DNA of 22,181 nucleotides from Sphaeroforma arctica JP610 (taxonomy: Eukaryota > Opisthokonta > Ichthyosporea > Ichthyophonida), in contig NW_014040542.1 of the NCBI RefSeq assembly GCF_001186125.1, positions 53,649 to 75,829 of the forward strand. The letters run 5' to 3'. Under the pieces are notes generated by a model. The model was not told where the DNA came from and did no database searches. It saw only the letters and a program-made list of their open reading frames with translations. Position numbers and translations under genes: made by a program. This document shows positions 10,855-19,600 of this stretch, piece after piece; positions within the stretch are counted from its first letter, which is position 1; each line of letters begins with the position of its first letter.

Positions 10855-11016
10855 TATTATACGTACAAACGTGCAATGCGAGGGATATGTTATGATACCC
10901 GATTGTGCGATCAAATGTTTGTTTGTACCGTTTCTTATTATACGTACAAACGTGCAATGCGAGGGATATGTTATGATACCCGATTGTGCGATCTAATGTT
11001 TGTTTGTACCGTTTCT
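10855..11016. repeat. Two tandem copies of an 81-bp unit
   Basis: Bases 10855-10935 are repeated at 10936-11016 with very few differences (CAAATG versus CTAATG). The unit is 27 codons and both strands stay open through both copies, so a 27-residue peptide repeat can be read on either strand. The near identity points to a recent duplication. No known motif is seen. Confidence 0.93.
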
Positions 11017-11405
11017 GAAGAATGATTTTCGACAGTCGAGTTGCAAACATGAAGAAAAGTAATAGTATCAAATGCAGTATAAATTTGAACAACCGATATT
11101 GCTTCATTATAATTTTTGCAAAGATCATAATACACTTAAACTTTCGGTTGTTATATCCCGATATATTGACAAGTTGGTTTGTGAAACATAATACTCGAAA
11201 ATGTATCAGATTCGCTTTTGATGTAATTCCTTGTAGAGCACAAATTTAGATTCACAATCAAACACTATTTGAAGCCAAACGTATGGAAAGAAAATAGCAA
11301 CATGAATGTTTCGAGCTCAAATTTGAGTATCTCAGGTATATGAGAATACTGTAATAGAAACATATACTATCTATAGCTACCCAAGTGTACATTCCAGAAT
11401 AACCT

Positions 11406-11699
11406 TTAATATGTTAAACTACCATAGACTCTACTAGCAACCAAACAAACACGATTTCGTTGTATACGTAATCTTACAACAAAATAAATCGAAGAAGGCA
11501 TCGTCCTATATTTGAAGACTATATGTCGTGTTTTACGCCTCTGTCCATCTTGTTCTTTTTTTGCCCGCTTTTTGGCTGTGATGTCTAGTTCCCCTTCCTT
11601 ACCGTACAAGGTATTCGTGATCTCGTCGATCAAGCTCTTTAGTTGAAAGAACGAGTGAGGAATACCATACGCGTAGTCCTGAAGAGCAACAGATCCTTG
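11406..11699 (-). other. Coding-like stretch, unrecognised, possible exon
   Basis: The minus strand is open for 97 codons before a TAA. The first half looks like real protein: ALQDYAYGIPHSFFQLKSLI, then a lysine/arginine-rich segment (AKKRAKKEQDGQRRKTRH). It has no convincing start codon at the upstream end, so it would have to be an internal or terminal exon. The second half is less protein-like. I do not recognise the family. Confidence 0.3.
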
Positions 11700-12118
11700 T
11701 TATAACGGATTGTCACTGAGGGAGAGTCTTCACAGTATCGCAAGCTAGCTCTGATATACCTATTTGATACACCTTAGATAAAAACGTTAGAGAAAATCAT
11801 GACATTCTATTAACGCGAATAATGATTTTATCAAACCTATTCGCTGTCTATTCACTCGTTAGCGAATTCACTAAAACGTATCAATAACGCCTTCAAAATC
11901 TTAAGTTCCAAATAACTTCGCAGCCTCCTAACTATGCAAGGTGAAGGTAGGGTGCACAAACATCATGCAAGGCAATCTTTAAAATTCCGGCATCCCTCTA
12001 TAAAGAGACAACTGACATCAATTTCTCGCTCTTCGAAATTCTTCCTGGACTTAGGAAATTGAAGAAATACGGATTCACAAACGATCATTAAAGGTGAATG
12101 AAATCCTTCATTTTCAGT
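11700..12118. other. AT-rich intergenic sequence
   Basis: No open frame of note, RNA gene or repeat was seen here on either strand. Confidence 0.5.
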
Positions 12119-12519
12119 GAATGCAATGCAAAAGTTTTGCTAACCCTCTTTCGTCGGTCCTGGCACCCGATTCACAACGAGCATAAATCAAGAACAGATC
12201 AGGATTGATACTATATTCACCGAAAATACAGAATAAACTTATATAAAGCGAGGGATACAAGCGTACATCTTTAATTGGAAATATCATTTCTCGCTGATGA
12301 TATTGAGAGCGACAATGAATGCAATGCAAAAGTTTTGCTACCCCCTCTTTGGTCGGTCCTGGCTCCCGATTCACAATGAACATAAATCAAGAACAGATCA
12401 GAATTGATACTATATTTACCGAAAATGCAGAATAAACTTATATAAAGCGAGCGATACAAGCGTACACCTTTTAATGGAAATATCATTTCTCTCGAGCTGG
12501 TGATATTGAGAGCGACAAT
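12119..12519. repeat. Two tandem copies of a ~198-bp unit
   Basis: Bases 12119-12316 recur at 12317-12519 at about 90% identity, both starting GAATGCAATGCAAAAGTTTT. The first-to-second period is 198 bp (66 codons). Copy 2 is about five bases longer because of a small insertion near CTCGAGCTGG. The minus strand is open across most of both copies. The predicted peptide is hydrophobic with several Cys and matches nothing I know. Confidence 0.92.
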
Positions 12520-12711
12520 TATCCCGATTTCATTTAATGATGGGTCATACATCGCAACGATAATATATGATTGACGGCACCATATTAAGCATATTTGTTT
12601 ACTTCGACTGCTGTTAGCTTAGTTGAGAGTGCCAGACTACAAGCGAAGAGTTTGTGCATTCAAGTACTGAATATATTCCAGGATTCAAGTAGGCATTGCT
12701 GTCTGTTTCTT

Positions 12712-12825
12712 TAGTTTACTATGAGACTATGGGTAAAATTTATCCTATACAGTTGGGTTTTTCATTCGTAGTTTACTATGAGACTATAGTTAAAATTTTC
12801 CCTATACAGTTGGTTTTTTATCCGT
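12712..12825 (+). repeat. Two tandem copies of a 57-bp unit within an open frame
   Basis: TAGTTTACTATGAGACTAT starts at 12712 and 12769. The plus strand is open from 12696 to the TAA at 12896, and the repeat reads as two 19-residue units, VYYETMGKIYPIQL and VYYETIVKIFPIQL, followed by SSWKEEYELTNDM. The start codon at 12696 is unsupported by context. It could be a small gene, an exon or chance. Confidence 0.6.
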
Positions 12826-13232
12826 CTTCGTGGAAAGAAGAATATGAGTTGACCAATGACATGCTCGTGGGTTTGCCGTTACTAAGAAATTTTTAAACTT
12901 TCGTTTTAGTCTTTGCATCAGGTCATTAGGCAGAGAGGCGGTCAGGCAGTCTGACGGGAAATACCTATAGACAGTAAGCTCGAGCTATCCTAAGGCTTCG
13001 TAAGATATTGCCTCTATCAAGCTGTCAGTGTTGTGCGAGTATACTCGTCCTGTTACCAGCGTGCACGGTGTTGTTCCAACGACGCTATAGTATGTTGCGT
13101 TGTTTCTAAGTGGAAGCTAAGTGTATTTTTGTTCCTCTCCCTGCAGCATACTGTTGAACTCCTCCCTTTTGAATTGATCTCCTTTATGTCCCCTATTAAA
13201 TCCTTATCATTCTGAGTAGGAGGATCTGGGGT

Positions 13233-13469
13233 TTACACAACGAGATCAGTGTCGTAGAAGTGTGTGCAGTGGCAAGCATACCCTTTCACATTTACTCGAA
13301 GTGCAGAACCATCCTGAGCTAGTAGCACATTCTTGTATTCTTCTACATCCATAGGGAAGCTGAGGCAGTCTAGGCCATTGCCCTCCCCCAAATTCTGGGG
13401 TCTGGTAGCTGCTGTAAAAGTATTTATGTTGAACTGGAAGGCGGTCACGTCTGGATTCACGTGTCGCAC
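13233..13469 (-). other. Coding-like stretch ending in a stop, unrecognised
   Basis: The minus strand is open for 78 codons with no ATG at its upstream end. It includes VTAFQFNINTFTAATRPQNL, then GLDCLSFPMDVEEYKNVLL and GYACHCTHFYDTDLVV before TAA. Composition is protein-like. A CAG preceded by CCTTC at about 13442 could be an acceptor, making this a last exon. No family recognised. Confidence 0.25.
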
Positions 13470-13479
13470 GTAACCATGA

Positions 13480-13740
13480 TGCAGTAACTACGTTTCCAGT
13501 ACTGTCAAACCTTTGCAAGTGGAATGTCTTAGTCCGGAATGCGCAAAGAAGTACAAGTCACAAAAGAGTTTGAAACCACACGCAATTTCTGTGCATACTA
13601 GAAGCTTGAAACACAGAGAAGCGCGACGCACACTGGCGGTGTGCCAGGATTGTTCACTTAGTACTAGAACATCAAGCGGGAGGCCAGATCGGGTCACAGA
13701 GCCGCCGGAGAGGTTCAGTCAAGGGAAGACATATTTGTGA
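13480..13740 (+). other. C2H2 zinc-finger-like open stretch
   Basis: Codons at 13525-13596 read CLSPECAKKYKS, then QKSLKPHAISVH. This satisfies C-x4-C-x3-[FY]-x5-L-x2-H-x4-H, the full C2H2 consensus including the hydrophobic Tyr and Leu positions. Basic residues follow (RSLKHREARR) and then a CQDC pair. The frame is open from 13480 to 13740 but has no ATG upstream of the finger, so if real it is an exon or a fragment. It overlaps no other supported gene. Confidence 0.4.
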
Positions 13741-14397
13741 ATGGCTACCTCTGACAGGTAAAGGTGTCCCATGCAACATCGGTGCTCGATGGCATTCATA
13801 TATATGTGCAATAATGAGGACTAAAACATTCTCAAAGGCAATTAAAGGTAATTAAGTGGTGCCGAATGGCAAACGAAATCAGACACAGACTTGGTAACAA
13901 GCGAATACTTTTACGGTGCACTGTACATCGATAGTGGGAAAGTGCAGCAATCGTATTTGATCGTTAGACGATGGCGATAGCCACACAGGTTTTATATCAA
14001 AAAAAGGTAAATGTCATGCAATTCTTTCAACTATTGGTACAACTGTTGGCGCTCATGTGTTCTCCGATGTCAGAGTTAGACACGATACTTTGACGTCAAA
14101 CGAGCATGCACAATGCGACTGCCTGGAGTCGACTGACGGTTGAAGATTGCAGCGCATCGAGTTGTAATTGTATCTTAGCTTGTATACAACCGCTACTGAA
14201 CGTTAATATGTGTATGCCACATAGCCGGATGCTTACTATAGCGCACCGTTGTTCGTACTCGCCATCCCATCAACCTGCTGTCCATTCCAATTCCCAAGAT
14301 GACTTACTTCTACCCTGTCATCGTCAGTCGCGTTGTGACGGTAAATCGAAGATGGTGAATTACACTATGCCTGGCTCCAGACATTCCAAGGAGCAAT
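13741..14397. other. Intergenic sequence, one unremarkable open frame
   Basis: An open frame on the plus strand at 14106-14399 (Ser/Cys/His-rich, 97 codons) shows no domain. Its 3' end runs into the beginning of the repeat block that starts near 14370. Nothing else was seen. Confidence 0.4.
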
Positions 14398-15115
14398 AGT
14401 GTATATCCACTGGTAGACCCACCAGTCTATATTCGCTATATACAGAGGTGCGACACGGCACACATCACCCAGTGCCTAGGGTGTTGCTCAGCCTATACGT
14501 GGAAGTCGGTGCAAATTCACTATTACAAACACCCTAGCGGCACGCTCTTCTGCAATTTGCATTGTTCGTCCATAATGGATGGGTGCGCAAGTGCCGATAG
14601 TTCATGGTTTCTGTATAGATACCTGGCTCCAGAGATCCGAGCAGTGGGACGTTGTGTGTTCGCTACACATCACCCCACATCACCCAGTGCCTAGGGTGTT
14701 GCTCAGCCTATACGTGGAAGTCGGTGCAAATTCACTATTACAAACACCCTAGCGGCACGCTCTTCTGCAATTTGCATTGTTCGTCCATAATGGATGGGTG
14801 CGCAAGTGCCGATAGTTCATGGTTTCTGTATAGATACCTGGCTCCGGACATCCGAGCAGTGGGACATAGTGTATCCACTGGTAGACCCGTCGGTAGACCT
14901 ATCGGTCTATATTCGCTATAGATAGATGTGAGACACGGAACACATCCCTTAGTGCCTAGGATACTGTCCAGCTCGTGCGCGGAGTCGGTGAAAATACACT
15001 ACAAACACCTTTGTGATATGCGCTTCTGGAATATGAACTGTTCATTCATACTGAATGGTTCATCATGTGTCGATGATTCCTGGTTACTGCGCATGGATCT
15101 ACGCTTGTACTCGTT
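14398..15115 (+). repeat. 190-bp unit present three times with shared linkers
   Basis: Bases 14461-14650 and 14676-14865 are nearly identical, and a strongly diverged third copy occupies about 14941-15115. A linker (TAGTGTATCCACTGGTAGAC type, ending near GACACGG) precedes copies 1 (14398-14460) and 3 (14868-14940), but only a short spacer precedes copy 2. On the plus strand each copy has an open reading such as SVQIHYYKHPSGTLFCNLHC and SSWFLYRYL; copy 3 reads SVKIHYKHL. The reading is Cys-rich but matches no family I know, and many differences in copy 3 change the amino acid. Confidence 0.85.
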
Positions 15116-16680
15116 GTTTATATACTTAGCTCGGACCGTCAACTCCGGAAAGTTTGATTATTGAACAGTTCCAGCGTTATTGTGCTGAGAAATGCTGGAT
15201 ACGATCGACACTGTCCTAGATAAGCCTGCGACAAGATTGAGTTTTGAGCAAGATTTTAGAGCGATGAAATTACAGAGTAATTCACGCTGAAGCAAATCAG
15301 ATACAGTATAAATGGGCGGATGATATACAAAACTAGCTTGTGCAAAATTTAATATTCAGGTATATGCCATAGTAGACGAAATCTGTCCATGCCACGATAG
15401 TACATATAAAGGCATGAGGCAAGCTGTACACATGAAGTAGCCCGATTATACGATACAACGATGCCAGACTCGGGTACTATGATGCATGCTTATTTCTTGC
15501 AAAGTGTACCTAGTACCAGAAATAGGACTTCCACAGCATGTCAACCTTGTGTAGGTTATGTAGTGGGAAAGCGCGAATGTATTCGCTACCGACTACCATG
15601 CGCAGTTCTTGCAAGACGACATTGCTGTTGAGTACAAGCACCAAAAAGCATACTCCGTAGGAAAACAATGTGTTCCCTGTCAACGCGCTTATGACTGACA
15701 AGTATTAATTTGAAGTTGTGCAGATAAAAGTACTTCTCCTTATTCACAAAGCGTGAATGTCTGTTTGTAAACATCCAATCTACTTAACTACAAAACACAA
15801 GGGACAGGCCTGGCTTGTGTTGACAACTGAGCATAACGTGAGACACAATTTGAATCTGCCATAAACACTCCCGTAGAAAACAACTAACCTTGCAAGTCTG
15901 CGACACAGTTTGTAAATCACGCAGCGCGTTCACTAAATCAAGGGTCAAGCAAGTCATATGATAAGTGTACACTGACAAGGAAGTGATGACCATACCGCGA
16001 TGTTGTGACTCAGGTGCTTTGAGTATTCGGATTCGAGCAAATCGACGCGCCCATTCTCTTCGGAGCCCTTCACCAGTGGGGTTAAAAGTAGAGAGTATTA
16101 TGACATATGTGTTGGGGGTCGATTTTGATATGAAGATTTGATCACGAAAGCTTGAATCCGCACACTTGTTTCGGACTGATGAGTCGAATTGTTGACGCTA
16201 TCGAGTACCCACGAAGTATATATTAGTGCTTAAATATACACAACATTTTGAGTATATGTATCTTAAGTTTGTGCCCGAACACTCTGCTCGCCCGTATAGA
16301 TGTATAACAACACATACATTAAAAATACGATGAAAGTAAGCACGTACTTTTGTTAGGGCTGGGCTTGGCTTGGCATTTTGGTCCCCAGTGGTTAGGATCT
16401 ATTTATGCACACACATGAAGATTGGCAAGGAACCAAACACATCACGCTATAAAACGTTGTCAATTGCAACGAACAAATTGAGTCGGCAACAAACAAATTA
16501 AGCCGGGGACATAAACACAAGGACATTCACGATGTATGTGTGTTTTCCAGTCTAACCCGAGCCTTGTAAAAAGATCCAACCAAGTCCGATAGGTATTGCA
16601 GGCCAGCGCATCGCGCGGATGCTCCCCATGCATAGGAAACGTATGCAGAACAGGTTGCCGTCCTGGGCTCAAATTTATAC
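15116..16680. other. Region expected to hold the last MAD1 exon; none identified
   Basis: The MAD1 exon at 16681-16818 ends with a GTATAA donor in phase 0, so a terminal exon of about 50 codons should follow on the minus strand. I compared the minus frames here with the end of human MAD1 and found only weak, mutually exclusive resemblances (16460-16660 and 15520-15640). No other gene, RNA or strong repeat was seen. Confidence 0.4.
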
Positions 16681-19600
16681 CTTAAATAGCAGGTAGTCTC
16701 TTTTTGACTCGGCGTAGATAGAGAGCAATTTGTATTGACGCAATTCATCCATGTCAATCTTGAATCCAAACAGTGTGTACACCACCTCACGGAAGTGACT
16801 GAACTTCTTGGCAAACATCTGAGGCGGTTTCACCGGGATTGAGATGAAGCGCGAAAGTGTCAGCACTGATAGCCACAACCATTCCTGCGGGGCATATGTT
16901 GAAAATTTCACGAGAGGAATACACAGATGCCATATAGAAGTAGACTAAATATAAAACGTATATGAATGTAGCCTAGGCATGTCAAGATACAAACGAAAGA
17001 TGGCGACACTGAAACACCGTGTTGCAGTTTTTCAAGTTTGAAGCGGTGCTTCATCACCATTTGAATACACTCCTACCAATGTACAAAACAGTTATTTGAG
17101 CCTTAACACACAGTCGCGCTATAAAAAAATACGCATGGGAAGGGCAAATGAACGCATATATNNNNNNNNNNNNNNNNNNNNACATAGACACACACATAGT
17201 TATATCTATTGATATTTGTATATATATATATATATACATATATAATTCCAGGTGCACGCGGCCATTAAAAATCTTACGCTCATGTGAATATGAAAAACAT
17301 GGGAGTTGAGTCAGATCCAAGGCACAGGCGAGGCAACACATTGCACTAAGGACTAAGGCGATATATACCTCTTTAATGACGTTGTTGCGGTTGTTTGCGG
17401 TCTTGAGCTGCTCGCGGAGAGCTTTGTTTTCATCCAAAATCTGTACAGCGGTCGCCTGAGAACAGTGTCAGACCGCCATGAACATACGATAGATGGCGTG
17501 TATATGAGTTACTATACATGTAGTTATGTTGTTTATACGACTATGTAGATATATTCTATAAAATCTATAAAATTATTTATACATGTACAGATGTAAATCT
17601 GTGGTTGCCTTTGCTGGTTGACAAGCACACAGAATCCGAGCTTCATGGCTCGCCCGACCTAGCTGTCGAGCAATTCACAGGTGTTAATGATATAATGGAC
17701 GGTCGTTACTGTCTGTATCTGGAGCAATGTACGCTTAGCACTAGTGAGAATAATACTACCAGTTTTAAATCCACATGCACACACCAGCTATGCAAGCTGT
17801 ACCTCTGCGTGAGTGCATGTCTGATGTGAAAGACGATCGAACAAGGTCAGGATACTAACGAACACGCTATAGTAATCATGCAATGGACAGTCAAAGCAGG
17901 GAGCTAATCAAACAGCTACTAGTGGGTGTCTATAATCCGAGTTTATAGAAGTGGAAAAAATTCAATAGCCGTGACACTTCCCAAATGTTTCGATGATTTT
18001 GATGAGGACGAAAGATTAGACAAAAACGCCATAAGTTGTGGCTTGCAAGCATAGGAAACATACAATATATATATCGAGGTTTCAAATGTACATCCATCGA
18101 AATACCACCAATGATAAATAGCCAACACAAGGGCACGCATACGTGCAGTGCGAATGTAAGGTGTATTTAAAACCTTGAATTCATCTCATCAGCGTTCACT
18201 TCTCCGATAAAACCAGGCTCGAGGAAGGACGCGAGAACACTGCCTAAATAACGACAGGGGTTGTCTTCAGCGTACCTGTTGTAGCGGTGCTGCACTGCAA
18301 AATGGAAACAAACAAACCAAAAAACTTGTACGAGACCCAAGCGCGCATAGCAACTATAGTAGACAAACAGTTCCAGGAAAGTGGCCCAAAACACATATAC
18401 GTACTGCTGCCGTGTGCGTACTGCTGCCGACGGACTGCTCCACACGAGTCAACTCCTGGGTCAGCCGCACTACTTCGTGTTGTAGTTCCTCCTGACACCT
18501 GGCTAGACTGTCTGACACGGGGTTGTGGCGCAGGTGTATCACCTACAAGATGGTAAGGAATCCCTGCGAATACGTCAGTGGGAGGGTATGGTGTCGACAA
18601 GATAGAGTTGGAGATAATCCAGGGTATAGATTGAAATCATATACAAGTATATGCGGTGGGCGTTTTTAGTACATATACATCTGATAGATGGAAAATATAA
18701 CAAGAAGCTCAGCGCGGCAAAGCACTCGACGCATCATAAGTAGGCAAGGGCACACCACTATCTTGCTGGCTAAGTACAAAAAAATACGAGGACGGTATCA
18801 CTACGGTGATTATGAGTTCCGAATACTTATGTATAAATGTTTGTGCAGCGTGTGTGCCCAGCTGTGGCCTCGGGTGAATCAATCAAGCAAATAATAAGAA
18901 TCCTTTTCCCGTCCTTTAGTACAGCAGTACACGTAGTCCCTCTTGTTGACACGCACTCCCTGTTAGTAGTATACTCAATCGTTTCGCTTACGGCAGTGTT
19001 AGGCTTTCAACATGTGGCGGAAACCTTCCATACTCAGGTGTTTATCCGAAGCAGCTACTCGGCATGCACTCACAAACACACACTGTCTCCAAATGAAAGA
19101 CAACGTTTTCGCTACGCACATAGAAGCGTTGCACAGGTTAATTAAAGGTTTACTGCTAGCTTTATCAGGGGTGCCTTCATGAGATGCCTGAACCATTCTC
19201 CCATAAGGACTCAATCGAGAAAATATGGCAATGCTATGTCAACTTCAAACCGAACTTTCGCCAGTGCAACTCGACTCGTGACGTGGTATTGTCTAGCATC
19301 ACAGTTGTGAGACCCCAAACCTCCGAAATAGATTGATCGACATTTTATTATAGCTTAGACCGAGAGCTTATGCATCGCGCGACTCTCAGACTGTGAGAAA
19401 TAAAATCGGAGGTCTCGAGCTCACACGCACCCGATAGGCAGCTGTCTAGTGTAAGTAGTACAATCCAACCCATCTGTAGTCGAACACACCCCGAATATAG
19501 CCGCCTATTTCAAGTAGTACAGTACTGCTGCCGCCTATTTCAAGTAGTACAGTACTGCTTTAGCAGAACATTTGAGGTCTCAGCCGCCCATGATTCGGCT

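Noticed and set aside
13513-13740. Complete zinc-finger gene starting at 13513
   Set aside because: The frame begins with TTG and has no ATG before the finger, so only an exon or fragment can be claimed.
15510-15701. Terminal MAD1 exon reading EYIRAFPLHNLHK
   Set aside because: The likely acceptor has the wrong phase for the upstream donor, and the similarity is limited to a few residues.
16460-16672. Terminal MAD1 exon in the frame reading RDALACNTYRTWLDLFTR
   Set aside because: It resembles DSIPAFLSSLTLELFSR of human MAD1, but the link from the upstream donor would need an intron too short to be real, and two other frames show equally weak similarity.
17054-17437. 127-codon minus-strand frame as one protein
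   Set aside because: Only its first 23 codons or so are MAD1 exon (ending at 17369); the rest is intron and runs through the N gap.
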